A stretch of DNA of 64,000 nt. It comes from Gerris lacustris. Its lineage: Eukaryota; Arthropoda; Insecta; Hemiptera; Gerridae. Every line of letters begins with the position of its first letter. Position 1 is the first letter of the stretch. The DNA is taken from assembly GCA_951217055.1 (NCBI GenBank), contig OX578285.1, forward strand, positions 55,244,024 through 55,308,023. Direction: 5' to 3'. A program made the position numbers and the translations under genes. Positions 21,120 through 32,657 of this stretch are shown in pieces. The notes beneath the pieces are model-generated. The model had not been told where the DNA came from, did not search any database, and saw only the letters and a list, made by a program, of their open reading frames with translations.

Positions 21120-22324
21120 TTCTCCCATGCTAGTTTTCCAGACGTAATCTTCAAGTCTCATAGGTGCACGACGTTGTCGATTGGATCTTCGCAGTGGAGG
21201 CCCGCCGCTCTCAGTAATTGAAGGTGATAGCGAGAGGCTATCTTCGCAAGGATTTACTGGTTGTGGAAAGTCAGAACATCCGTCATTGGGTTTTTCTGAG
21301 GGATTTGGCCCTTGAACTGTTGGTTCTTCGACAATTGGTTCATTGTTATATATTTTCTCTCCGTCAGCTTCCAATGGGGCCAAGTGTCGGTTAGAGACTG
21401 TAGTTTCACGTCCATCAGGGAGTCTAACGTAAGAAAAGTCTGGATTACTTTGTATCAGTTCCACTTCCTCTACAATGGGTTCATATTTGTTAGTACGGTT
21501 AAATTTCTTTAGCAGGACTTGCCCCGTATTTGTTAGCCAACTAGGTACAGATGCACCATTAGTAGATCGTTGCGGATGGACAAACATTCATTCGTGTGGC
21601 ATACAATTTGTAGCTGTGCACAGAAGAGAGCGAATGCTGTGCAAGGCATGAGGTAAAACTTTTTCCCAGTTCTCAATTGGTAAGCTCTTCGTTTTTAAGG
21701 CTAGAAGGATTGTTCTCCACAACGTATGGTTTAGCTTTTCTACTTGGCCATTTCCTTGAGGGTTATAAGCTGTAGTTTGACTGTTTGCTATTCCTCTTGA
21801 ATGTAAGTAATCTTGCACATCACGTGAAAGAAACGATGTTCTTCTATCAGAGTGAATATAAGCAGGCATCCCAAATATCATAATAAGATTGTTAAGATTC
21901 GTGATAACAGTATGCACATTGATTTCTGAGTAAGTAAACGCAAAAGGAAAACGCGAATACTCGTCGATAACAGTTAGGAAGTACCTGTTTCTTGTATTTG
22001 AAGGAACTGGCCTTTAAAATCAATGCTCAGACGTTCAAAGGGAGTCGTTGCTTTTATTAGATTCTTATTATTTTCAGGTTTGAAGAATTTAGGTTTCAAT
22101 TCTGAACATGTTCTGCATGAAGCTGTCATACTTCTGATTTCATCTATTGAGTAGGGCAAGTTTTTAGATTTAATCCAGTGGTACATTCTCGTCCCACCTG
22201 GATGACACAGGGCTTCATGTAGCGAAAGGAGTTTTGCAGTTTTTGGGCCTACCATAGCGCATACGCGAGAAAGAGCGTCTGCAGCATGATTCTCTATGTC
22301 ATACTTATACGGAGAAAACTCCAA
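21117..22324 (-). pseudogene. Integrase region of minus-strand gypsy
   Basis: Three open blocks in changing frames. The first has NHAADALSRV (end of RNase H), then the H...H and TASCRTCSELKPK zinc part and FERLSIDFKGQF with the first catalytic Asp. The second has YIHSDRRTSFLSRDVQDY (second Asp) and TTAYNPQGNGQVEKLNHTL (Glu). The third is a basic C terminus (PDGRETTVSNRHLAP, RRSNRQRRAPMRLEDYV). The DDE residues survive, but the frame is broken between blocks. Confidence 0.85.
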
Positions 22325-23440
22325 GCGCCATCTTAATATTTTTCATTTTTAATTTTGCTAGAGTGATTTTTGTTGAACATGAACGATACAGATCGTTGGT
22401 CGGTAATAAGATTAAAATGTTTACCAATAAGATAGTGTCGCCATTTCTTCAAGGATTCAACAATTGCGTAAGCCTCTTTTTCGATAGCAGAATGGTTCTT
22501 CTCGCTTGCATTTAAAGTCCTAGAGTAAAATGCTATTGGTCTTGATGCTTGAGTTTATACAGCAGCGATAGCATGGTCGGATGCATCAGTTTCAACAGTG
22601 AAAGGAACGCTGGCAATCGATAGCGTGTACGGAAGACTTAGCAATGTCCAATTTTAATTTCTCAAAACATTCTATTACTTCAGCCTTTAATGGGAATACG
22701 ACGGCATGAGCAAGTAGATGAATTCTCTGTGAGAAATTGGGTATCCATTTTGAATAGTGGGCGAACATCCCCAGAGTGCGTTTTAATGATGGCAAGTCAT
22801 GAGGTGGTGGTAAGTTTGGTAGAGGCTTGAGACGCTCGATGTCAGGTGTGATTACATGGTCCTTTATTTGGTATCCGAGAATGTTAATTGAGTTTTGTGT
22901 AAACTTACATTTTTGGAGACGCAAAGTAAGGCCGTATTTTTTAACAGCATCCAAGAATTTCTGGGGGTTTAGATCATGTTCACCTTTCGACATACCACAG
23001 ATAGTAATGTCATCGAGATGTGCATACGTATTTACCAATTTCTCTTTCCTGATGACCCAATCAATTGTCCTTTGGAAACTTGAAACTCCGTTTGTAACTC
23101 CAAACGGAATACGCTTGAATTGGTATAAATTTCCAAGGGCTTTAAAGGCAGTATACTTTTTCTCTTCCGGCAATATAGGAACTTGGTGGTATGCACTTTT
23201 TAAATCAATGGCACTGAAAAAGGAGTTTTTAGCTATCCTTGATACTAAATCTTGGATGTTAGGCAGAGGGTATGCATCAAGTTGGGTATAACGATTGATC
23301 GTTTGAGAGTAATTAATAACTAGTCGCTTCTTATGAGTTTCACCTTTCGTAACAAGAACTTGAGCTCTCCATGGTGATTGACTTTCTTCTATTACACCTC
23401 CAGCAAGGAGGGAATCTATTTCAGATCTGATGAAACTTTT
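22325..23440 (-). pseudogene. Reverse transcriptase and RNase H of minus-strand gypsy
   Basis: An open - frame from about 23440 to 22592 carries the RT: SPWRAQVLVTK, AIDLKSAYHQV (first Asp), FKRIPFGVTNGVSSFQR and the active site YAHLDDITICG, with both aspartates present. NILGYQI and LGMFAHYSKWIPNFS follow. RNase H pieces (HSAIEKEAYAIVESLKKW, LITDQRSVSFMF) continue in another frame over 22325-22590, so at least one frame break or stop separates RT and RNase H. Confidence 0.85.
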
Positions 23441-23635
23441 ATCGGCATCACTGTGTGGCGGCTACATTGCATTCTTGTAGCGGTTCCTTGGACCCGCCGA
23501 AAAATAACTAATGTTGAGTGCTCTTTGAGTACGTCGTGGCCGATAATCATATCAGCACATAAATTTCTTACGATGAGTAGATTGACATTTTTATAGATAT
23601 GTTTACCTATCGTTAATGTTAGACAGGTTTGACAA

Positions 23636-23992
23636 TCAATCTACTGTAGAAGTTTGCGAAAGTGAAGCATCCGAAATAGTTTGGTTACAAGGTCTTTTTT
23701 TAAATCCGCATAGCTTTGAGAACTCATCCTCGATGAAACTTACTGAGCTGCCAGTGTCCAGAAGCGCTTGTGCTCTGAACCCTCGAACAAGTGCAATCAC
23801 AGTCGCTTTTTTTAAGGACGAAGGCGATGCAGCAGTAATACATGCGAGCAAGTCCTCGTTTCTGGTCGTTACTGAATTTATATTCCTAGAAGTTCTACAA
23901 ACTTTAGCCAAATGACCTTTCTTTTGACACAACTGACAAGTTTCCACAGAAGAAACATTTTCGTCGACGAGATATTGCAGTGGAAGAGTCAT
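23636..23992 (-). pseudogene. Zinc knuckle and protease of minus-strand gypsy
   Basis: The reading shows one CCHC knuckle, CQLCQKKGHLAKVC, followed ~50 residues later by an aspartic protease core, ALLDTGSSVSFIE. The DTGS active-site loop is intact. The frame closes before the RT block. Confidence 0.85.
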
Positions 23993-24038
23993 TTTGTGGA
24001 ACGTTACTTGATTGTGTTTCTATCTGAATTGTCTTATT

Positions 24039-24640
24039 TTATGCCGCACTAATAGGTAGAGAATTATAGTTATTAGTATTAACTTCGGCTGTCTCCAGCG
24101 AAAGAGCTTGATTATAAGCCTGGTCTAAGGTAAGGTAAAGATTTTCTTGAAGTCGCTGTTTTATTTTATTGGAAATTATGCCAGATATAAAAGTTTCTCT
24201 TATACCATCATTCTTATTAGTTTCGGCATCGACAGATGGAAAATCGCAATCTTTAGATAATAGCTTAAGAGCTTGTATGTATCTATCTATATTTTCATCA
24301 GAACGCTGTTTTCTTGTAGAAAGCAAGTGCCTAGCATATATGATATTCTTAGGCTTTACATAGAATTTTTCTAATAAAGTTATAGCTTCAGAGTACGTAC
24401 CAGCTTCACTGATGAAATTATACACCGCAGGTGAGACGTGATTTATTAGCAGCTGTAGCTGTAGCTTGTCCCTACCGTCCTTTATAGTAGGTTGAGTGCC
24501 GAGGATACTTTCAAAAGTCTTCCGCCAATGTCACCAAGCACAAGTCGCAGAACTATCAGCCTGCTTAAAACTTACACTTTTTAAGTTCCACCTGCATCGA
24601 AGCGTTCTGGTCGTAGATATTTCTCCATTCTTTTTGCTTA
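24039..24640 (-). pseudogene. Gag of minus-strand gypsy
   Basis: A start-like ATG with EKYLRPERFD lies near 24635, close to the 5' LTR, but stops and shifts follow at once. From 24425 to 24039 a 128-residue block is open (YNFISEAGTYSEAITLL, LLSTRKQRSDENIDRYI, IKQRLQENLYLTLDQAY), matching the capsid-type gag of invertebrate gypsy elements with this kind of protease/RT. Confidence 0.75.
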
Positions 24641-24708
24641 TTAAATTGAAATAAGCAGAACCTAAGTAATAAAGGTTTTAATAAGCAAAACTTACGTTAC
24701 ATAACAAA

Positions 24709-24781
24709 TGACACGAATGACAGATAATGAAAAAACAATAACATTAAAGAAGTAGGTAATTTCAAGAAAAGGTTTATATCA
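24709..24781 (-). repeat. 5' LTR of the minus-strand gypsy element
   Basis: A 73-bp copy of 21046-21119 in the same orientation, with TG...CA ends on the - strand. It immediately follows LINE sequence encoding TWASHL, where the LINE reading frame is cut. Confidence 0.75.
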
Positions 24782-25065
24782 CCAGGTGACTAGCCCAGGT
24801 AAGTTGCTTATCTAAAATGACTCCAAGGTACTTACCTGTATCAGACAGCTCTAGACTCTTTCCTCCCAGATACAGTGTCCGAGCGCCATCTAACCTTCTC
24901 TTCTTTGTGAAGGGAATCACAACAGTTTTTCCTGGGTTTACTCCAAGGCTGTTTCTCGTGCACCATCTTTCGATGATACTCAGAGCTCTCTGTGCGAGTT
25001 CAAAGACAGTACTAATTACTTTTCCAACGATTAGTACTGCTACATCGTCAGAATTATAGAAGTTA
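24782..25065 (-). pseudogene. R1-type LINE, upstream half (RT palm)
   Basis: The - strand reading starts with FYNSDDVAVLIVGK (active-site box, YADD in relatives, here NSDD), then LSIIERWCTRNSLGVNPGK, VVIPFTKKRRL and GKYLGVILDKQLTW, and is cut at 24781 by the gypsy 5' LTR. It resumes at 21045. It is 5'-truncated near 25065. Confidence 0.88.
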
Positions 25066-25137
25066 CTTCAACTAGTAGGGTTTATCAGTTTCTCTGCTAA
25101 GTATAGTTAACAAACCTGTATTTTTTCCTTGCCAACA

Positions 25138-25452
25138 TTAGGCTAGATCACTTTTTGCAGCTAGTTTTGCTTCTAGTCTACTATTTCCCTTTTCAATAGA
25201 TTCCTCTATCTTTGCTAGGAAGCTCTCTAGCGATACTTCACTAAGCTTTATTCCGGGATACAGTGTTTCATTTATGGTAGATGAATTAAAACTCATTTTG
25301 TCACCTGAATTACTTATTTGACCCGTATTATGGTCTGTTTGAGTGACATTAGTTGATCTCCCGACTTCTGTCCTTGGTCTCTTTTTTCCGGGGGTTTCTT
25401 CGTCCTTTGTTTCATCCGTCTTTTTCGGTGTATTTTTAATAAACTTGTCCAT
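25138..25452 (-). CDS. Small ORF, possibly LINE ORF1
   Basis: A 104-residue ORF beginning MDKFIKNTPKKTDETKDEE, with a basic cluster PGKKRPRTE and a C-terminal coil-like part (ESFLAKIEESIEKGNSRLEAK). Charge pattern and position upstream of LINE sequence on the same strand suggest the start of a LINE ORF1, but no RRM or zinc knuckles are present before the stop. Not recognised with certainty. Confidence 0.3.
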   Translation of the reverse strand: MDKFIKNTPKKTDETKDEETPGKKRPRTEVGRSTNVTQTDHNTGQISNSGDKMSFNSSTINETLYPGIKLSEVSLESFLAKIEESIEKGNSRLEAKLAAKSDLA

Positions 25453-25801
25453 CGTGGATTATGTTAACTGCTAAAGTCCCTTCATAAGAAACACTTTTAA
25501 ACACCACACTTGCACTGTTAAGCCAGACGGAGGGCCAAGGAGTTGGCACCTCAAATTCTGGACTTATGGCAGGCGCTGATACAAAGGACTACCTCCTGAG
25601 GGAGGAAAATAAAAGGGGAAAAAGGTGAAAACTAAATAAAGAATAAGACAACTATTTTAGGTGAAAAAAGATGTAATAAATAAAGATAGCTTTTGGGTGA
25701 TATAAATATAAAGAGGAAAAGAGGTAATAAAAACCGGTGATTGTGGTAGAGAGTTGGTCCTAGATGAGACTTCCCTTTCCTGCCCTTTTGCTGCTCTCCA
25801 A

Positions 25802-25876
25802 ACTGGTGAAGGAGGTGAGATGTGAAGGAGGTAAGATGTGAAGGAGGTGAGATGTGAAGGAGGTGAGATGTGAAGG
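25802..25876. repeat. 16-bp tandem repeat, ~4.5 copies
   Basis: The unit GTGAAGGAGGTGAGAT is repeated with single-base changes (one copy GGTAAGAT). It produces the repeated HISPPS pattern of a shadow ORF on the - strand. Confidence 0.92.
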
Positions 25877-27260
25877 CCTTCTATCACTACTTCGCACTAC
25901 ACTACACAGGTTGAAGAAAAGAAGATTTCTAGGGAACAGAGCGTCCCTAGATGAAGTTTGAGTACGTTACTATGAGCGAGTTGTGGACAAGTCCCTCCTA
26001 GTAAAGCAACTGCAGTGTACTGAGCTTTGTTAAGGAGGTACAAGGGCTGGTGCAGGTGGTTAATTAGATTTGACAACCATTGAAGCTTTAAGGAGAAAGA
26101 GAGCAATGGCTGCCAAATCCAATCAAGGATCCGGTAGAAGTCAGGCAGCTGGCTAATTAATTCTATTACCTCAATTCCATAAAAAGGACGAATTTAAAAT
26201 AAACAGATAATTATTGGTGGCCTAAACATGCACCATAAAACTATTGAGAAATCATAACCTCCCTGTTATCACAAGCATGGAAATTTTAAACTTACGTATT
26301 TTTAAATAGATCGAATAGAATATGTATTTAACTTATCGTCTCTATTAGGGAGCTCAAATTGTATCACTAAACCAAAAGAACCCACACAATTATCACAAGA
26401 AACATTGATACTTTTTCTAAAAAAAAAAAAAAGAAGCGTTAAAAAACCGTGTTTTGATACCAGCGCAGGCCTGCCAACCCCGTTCTACTAACTAATTCGG
26501 TACTCAGGATCATGATAATCACATTGTCCACTATAATTGGTGAGACATGGCTGCTCTCCACCAGTTTGTTTTTTTCAAACGCCTATTGCCAAGCTATGTC
26601 CCGCAGACGAACTAACCCGACCACATATTCTTATAAGGCGCTAAATGATTGACTTTTATACAAAATTCTAGCTTGATGTTAGTCAGACACTTTTTTGCAC
26701 GCTATCTCCTGGACTATGAGATAATATCTATTTTTCCCTCTTTTTTTTACCTAATTCAATTTTATTTTAATATTGATGAATATTTGTCTTAAAATGAATT
26801 TATTTTACAATACATTGCTGCTTCATAGTAAATATCATGTGTAAACTTATTTAATTATAGAACTTTTGGTAATGTTAACGTAATAAGATTTCAATATGTA
26901 ATTAAAATAATTTTTGAGCATTAGGGCTCTTAATTGAAATATTAATATATATATATTTGCTGTACTATTCCAAATCTTGGATGTATTTTCTAGATATGTG
27001 TAAAAACTTAACTTTAACTTAATTCTCAATGTTTAATCTGTTTTTTAAAAGAAATTTGGACAGTTCGTAATAATGAATGTATTAAGGTCTTAAGTTTTAG
27101 ATGTACTTATTGTTTTGTTTTTTTCTATTGGTTGAGGAATAAATCGAATGTTTTTGTGGGCTTTGTTATTATTTTTACAATATAATTTGAGATTCTATTT
27201 AAATTTATCAGTTAAACTCTTTAGGTTTTTATAAACTCCATTAAGTAATGAGTTTGGGCA
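25877..27260. other. Gene-free AT-rich stretch with a dispersed repeat copy
   Basis: No credible exon was found. Around 26465-26730 (GCCTGCCAACC, GTGAGACATGGCTGCTCTCCA, GCCAAGCTATG, CTATCTCCTGGACTATGAG) is one copy of a repeat also present at 42110-42260 (inverted) and 42715-42900. A poly(A) block lies at 26418-26432. Confidence 0.6.
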
Positions 27261-27600
27261 ACCTTTCAATTCTTATTATTTTAGAAGATGGATACACATC
27301 TTCTAAAAATATGAGAAAAATCCTATATCAATACAACCTTTAAATTCTTATTATTATTAGAGATTGTATCCATCTTCTAAAAATATTTAGAAAATCCTAT
27401 ATCAATACAACCTTTAAATTCTTATTATTAGAGATTATATCAATCTTCTAAAAATATGAGAAAGATCCTATATCAATACAACCTTTAAATTCTTATTATT
27501 AGAGATTATATCCATCTTCTAAAAATACGAGATAAATCCTATATCAATACTACCTTTAAATTCTTCTACTATTATGGACTTTCTCCGTCATATTATGAGA
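27261..27600. repeat. ~73-bp tandem repeat, about 4.5 copies
   Basis: Units contain CCTTTAAATTCTTATTATTA, GAGATT(A/G)TATCCATCTTC and AAATCCTATATCAATACAA. Copies differ by small substitutions and by an ATT-number change. The DNA is AT-rich without coding potential. Confidence 0.9.
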
Positions 27601-28850
27601 TTTTGATGATGCTTTGTCAATAAAAGCTTTAAATTACTATATTTTTTGTATACTTTCTCTATCAAGATAACTTCACGCATGGCATGATGTGCATGGATGT
27701 ATATAGTGTATTGTGTGGATTTGACAACCACTCAATTACGATGAGCTGATTTTGTCAAACTTTATATTATATTCTCTGTTTTTTTTTTTTTTTTTCTAAT
27801 AATATAATGCTAATTGACATAATTTTATTCAAATATAGACCTAAAACTTGCCTATTATGAATAAAATTGTATCTCTTATTCTATTCCTTTTTCTACCTCT
27901 AAAAATCCATACATTTAAATCATTGGAATATATAATATATTGTTTTAATTACTGACAAAAAAAAATAGCTTAAACTAAAATAAAACATTTAAAATGAAAT
28001 TGTTAAAAGAATATTTTTCCCTTTTTAAAATCATCCTATAACTTGAAGTATTTATATTTGTGTATAATAAAATTAGTGTTATAGAACTAAAAGACTTATG
28101 AAAGTCTCTCTAAGACTATATTTTTAATAAATTTTCTTTTGTCATTTTTGTTTCTCCTATTTATTTAGATTTGTCTCTTATTTATTTATTTTATTGTTAT
28201 TATTGATTGTAAATAATTTTATATTTTTTTAATTGTACATAAACAAATATATGTTACATTTTAGTATTTAGATTGTTGTATGTTTCAAATATATGTTCCA
28301 GTAAATAAATATTGTCTTTGACATGATATAATAAATCTGGTTTGACAATTTTATTTTTTTTTTATTTATTTAAACCTGAATAATACAATCATGTCCTCTT
28401 TCCTTTTGTTTACATTTTTTGATTTATCTGTTTACATAAGGTTTGTTCCAACGAACGGATGGCAGTGTAAACACATATAGAAGGAAGGATTAGGTAAAAC
28501 ATACAGTGATGTTCCCACTGCCTGCAACAAGTGTTAAAATTCATGGCTGTTGAATTCACATAATTTGACATGAATTTATTAACACAATTATTATACCACA
28601 AATTTTAGAAAGGGGAAAGTAAACTAATTTTATTGTACATTGTTATTATTTAGCAGAAATCTTGCTATCCATTTGGTCCCTGAAGATTAAAATAATCAAA
28701 AATTGTGCATAATGTAGGTTTGCTACGTGTAATGTTATTAGCACGTTTTGCTACATAGTGTAACATAATGCTGCACTGATCATTTGTGATAGTACTGCCA
28801 GTGAATCTTGAGCAAATCTGACATAGAAAAGAAGTGGGGAGTATGGTTAC
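27601..28850. other. Gene-free AT-rich stretch
   Basis: I see T-runs (27780-27796), A/T-rich simple sequence and scattered AATAAA hexamers, but no exon, RNA gene or clear repeat boundary. Confidence 0.5.
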
Positions 28851-29462
28851 AATTATAAAATGAATACAAAGATTTAAAAACTCCCTTAAATTTCCATGGT
28901 TATATTAAACCCGCAATCAGTCTGAGCAAAAATTGTCAATTTGTATCTGGAATATAGCAAGGTACTGGAGGTAGTTCGATTTTCACGAAACTTGAAAAAA
29001 TACCCCTTAAATTTCCTCAGTTATATTAAACCCGCAAAACATGTGCATCTCTCAAACCTAGTTTGTATCCGGAATACAGAAAGGTGCAGGAGGTACTTCG
29101 ATTTTCACGAAACTTGAAAAAATGCCCCTTAAATTTCCTCAGTTATATTAAACCCGCAACACGTGCATCTCTCAAACCTAGTTTGTATCCGGAATTCAGA
29201 AAGGTACAAGAGGTAGTTCGATTTTCACGAAACTTGAAAAAATACCCCTTAAATTTCCTCAGTTATATTAAACCCGCAACACATGTGCATCTCTCAAACC
29301 TAGTTTGTATCCGGAATTCAGAAAGGTACAAGAGGTAGTTCGATTTTCACGAATTCTAATAAAAAGGGGCCCCTTAAATTGCATCGGTTATATTAAACCC
29401 GCAATACACGTGCGTCTCTCAAAACCAGTTAGTATCCGGAATATAGCAAGGTGCAGGAGGTA
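28850..29462. repeat. ~122-bp minisatellite, five copies, inside a piggyBac-type element
   Basis: The TTTGTATCCGGAAT start of each unit falls at about 28940, 29062, 29182, 29304 and 29429. Units contain GGAGGTA(G/C)TTCGATTTTCACG and TCAGTTATATTAAACCCGCAA. One inverted copy of the unit core lies at 31195-31262, next to the transposase stop, so the array probably belongs to the 3' part of that element. The + ORFs over the array are repeat artefacts. Confidence 0.88.
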
Positions 29463-31126
29463 CTGTAGGAACGCCGAGAGAATGTGCGTGGAAAAATCGA
29501 TCTTGGGTCGAACTTTTAAACCTAACTATCGACTTCACTGCTAGATATATCGATGTTCCTCTAGGCAGAGTCCCCTCTAGGTGTGTCGACCTTTTCTACC
29601 TTGTTTAAAAAGTGACATTTTTTCGGCACATTTTCACAATGCCCAACTTTAACATCTCACTGCTTTAAGAGTTCTTATCCAAATCAAACCAAATTGACAG
29701 GGTTTTTAGAACTCAAATAAATGTAGAAGCCTACGAAGTTTCAAGTCAACAAGTTTTAGTTTTATGTTAATTAACGATTTTAATGGGATCTGATATCCAA
29801 ATGAACCCAATGAAAGTTATTATTTAACATTATTTTTAACATTTGTTGATACATTATTAGAACATAATAAGTAATATTATTATGCCATCAAAGTAATAGT
29901 TTAAAACGCACGATATCTTACTAATTTTAAAACTTAATCTGATTATAGACTAAAAAATAATATTTATTTAAAAAAATGTATAAAATTTTGAAGAAAACAT
30001 TAAGTATACAAATTTTATTAAACATGTTTAAAAAAAATCGTTTCTTTGAAACGTAATTTTTTTCTTTATTTTTCTAAAATAAAAGGTTTTGTCTTAAAAT
30101 AATACACCAGTCCTATTATTTTAACCCATCTTTGCTATCAAAGAAATATTTTAAAACGCATGATGTCTTACTAGTTTTAAGCAGTACTGTAATATTTATC
30201 TAAATAATATGAACTCTAGATATTGATAGGGCATGAGCTACTTAACGCCCGTTAAGTAGCTCATACCTGCCCAGGTAGGACTTGGAATTATAAAAAAGCG
30301 GAAGGATGAAGGAATGGGATTAGTTACCTTTGGGTGGTGATTGACCTTAGTTTGGATTGGGATAAACTCTTTATTTTTTAAAGAAGTGCAATCTTTCATG
30401 GAAAATTGTAAAAATGTATACATATTTGCAAGAAAATAATCTCATAATACAAGCCGCTTTCCTTTCAACAAACTGTCTCGCTAAAAATGAAAAAAAGAAC
30501 AAAAAAACAACAACATATTTTTCAGTCAGTCTTAGGACAATCGCTTTGTCGATAACATCTTATATTTCCGTGATCATATCTTTCGTATTTGGCATCTCCT
30601 TAGAAAATTTGAACTGATTTTTTATTTAAGTTGATTAAGTTTATAATCTATAATCAGATTAAGTTTTAAAATTAGTAAGATATCATGCATTTTAAACTAC
30701 TACTTTGATAGCATAATAATATTATTTTCTAATAATGTATCAACAAATGTTAAAAATAATGCTCAATAATAATTTTCATTGGGTTCATTTGGATATCAGA
30801 TCACATTAAATTCGTTAATTGACGTAAAACAAATGAACTTGTTGACTTGAAACTTCGTAGGCTTCTACATTTATATGAGTTACAAAAACCCTGTGAATTT
30901 GGTTTGATTTGGATAAGAACTCTTAAAGCAGTGAGATGTTAAAGTTGGGCATTGTGAAAATGTGCCGAAAAAATGTCACTTTTTAATCAAGGTAGAAAAG
31001 TTCGAGTACCTAGAGGGGACTCAGCCTAGAGGAATAGCGATATATCTCGAAGTCAAGTCGATAGTAAATTTGACACTTCGACCCAAGATCCATTTTTCCA
31101 CGCACATTCTCTCGGCGTTCCTACAG
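29463..31126. mobile_element. Foldback TIR element, 1664 bp, with ~500-bp arms
   Basis: The ends CTGTAGGAACGCCGAGAGAA and TTCTCTCGGCGTTCCTACAG are inverted and flanked by TA on each side (29461-29462, 31127-31128). Removing the element restores the minisatellite motif GGAGGTAGTTCGATT, which proves insertion there with a TA duplication (Tc1/mariner-like). Arms stay alignable to about 29960 and 30630. The middle (30170-30480) is a different sequence, an inverted copy of 32605-34080. Confidence 0.9.
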
Positions 31127-31267
31127 TAGTTCGATTATCCCTATTTTTTTCATTCCGATACGTGTATTGCTGGTTTAATATAGTCAAGGAAATTTAAGGA
31201 ATTTTTTTAGAATTCGTGAAAATCGAACTACCTCCTGCATCTTGCTATATTCCGGATACAAAATGGG

Positions 31268-32361
31268 TTAAAAATACGAAGTATTTTTATATCCTTCTTT
31301 GTGCAGAAGCCGAGCTGCAACAACAGCCATATTCAAACCGTTTGCAAACAAGTTCCACCACCATTTCTTAGATCTTAGTTGCGGGCGATAAGAACCTAGC
31401 ATCCGATCTAATACATCAACTCCTCCCATTCCTTTATTGTAATCTCCAACAAGGCTAGGTTGGTCTACATCAATTCTTTTATTCTTCCCTCTTGAATATC
31501 TTTTAGCAGTTCTCATTGGTAAATGGGAAGCGTAATTTGACGCTATAGTCACCACAGCATTGTCGTTCCATTGACAAACATAAACTGAACCGTCACTCAA
31601 ATAATCGAATTTCCCTCGGTCTCTCCTTATTATTTCTTTTTGAGATATGAGAGGGCATTTTGATATTCTCCCTTCTCTTACTGTTCCTGTTGCCTTGAAA
31701 TTTTTCGTACGGAGATCTTGCAATAAATCATACGATGTAAAAAAATTGTCAAAGAAAACTTCTACTCGGCGAGGTTCTTCAATAACGGCAAGAAGATCGT
31801 TTACTACTCTTGTACCAAGTTGAGTCTGAGGAGCAGCGTCTGTTTTCTTACCGGCGTATATTTCCATATTATACGGGTAGCCATTTGATGAACAAAGCAT
31901 CCAGATCTTGAACCCAAATCTTATGGGTTTACCGCGAATAAACATTTTACATGAATGGCGACCATAGTAATAGGGACCATTGATTGACACGTCGATTGAC
32001 ACTTGATCATGAAAAATGCCGAATTTCATAAATTGTTTTTTCAACTCGTCAATAAAATGGTTGAATTTTTCCTAATTTGTCTCCTTGTTTTAGTTTGGAA
32101 TTATCCATAAGGTGGAAATTCTTTTTTATGTCTCTGAATTTTTTTTATATTCATTACTGAAGGAACTATTGGGACACAAACATCTTCCGCATTACTCCAG
32201 TAACTATCCTCCGTTGAAACATTGTGTAGTGTTCGTTACTTGGTCATTCTCTTCTGGGGGTAGTTGACAGATATTCACTTCGTCGTCTGACGAATCTGAA
32301 TCTCTCAAGCTCATCAAATATTCTAGAGCTTCTTCGAAGGTTCGAAATGGTTTTTCCATAG
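31268..32361 (-). pseudogene. piggyBac-family transposase, deleted and frame-broken
   Basis: The 258-residue ORF (31268-32044) is the catalytic C-terminal half of a PGBD-type transposase. It keeps the three Asp positions: VSID near the start, VFFDNFFTSYDLL, and GMGGVDVLDRM. GFKIWMLCSSNGYPY and SKKWWWNLF are also typical. After the first Asp the sequence is VSI where relatives have E and an MI/LIP segment. Upstream, 32361-32215 encodes a plausible N terminus (MEKPFRTFEEALEYLMSL, DSDSSDDE) ending in a stop; the middle part is largely missing. No Cys-rich C-terminal finger is seen before the stop. Not a working gene as it stands. Confidence 0.88.
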
Positions 32362-32657
32362 TAAACTCACAACACAAATCTAAACTTCACTAATTATATA
32401 AGTTATAAGAATATAATATAACGAATTTTGAGAGCTAAAATAATAAAGACGTCAATACTATAACACTATAGGTTTTCAAGATCTTAAATGAATAGTATTC
32501 CTTTTTGCATACACTTAAAGCTATAATAAGAGAACCGTTATGCACACAGATTAAAAGGTGGAGGGAGGCGGTTAGAAGCTCATGGGGAATTTGTAAATTG
32601 AGCGGGACAGTTTGTTGAAAGGAAAGCGGCTTCTATTAGGAGATTATTTTCCTGTAA

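Larger units (their letters stand above)
21046..24781 (-). mobile_element. Decayed Ty3/gypsy retrotransposon with ~74-bp LTRs, inserted in the LINE
   Basis: Direct repeats 21046-21119 and 24709-24781 match except for one A and one substitution and run TG...CA, so they are taken as LTRs. Between them, read on the - strand, come gag, zinc knuckle and protease, RT, RNase H, integrase and a basic tail: the Ty3/gypsy order. Several stops and shifts break the frame. A purine stretch (ATGGGAGAA) abuts the 3' LTR as a polypurine tract. No primer-binding TGG was seen next to the 5' LTR and no clean target duplication. The flanking LINE reads on across both sides. Confidence 0.85.

Noticed and set aside
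29063..29544. Two + strand ORFs with repeated YPEFRKVQEVVRFSRNL peptides
   Set aside because: They follow exactly the ~122-bp minisatellite; the unit length happens to keep a frame open. No start, splice or domain evidence.
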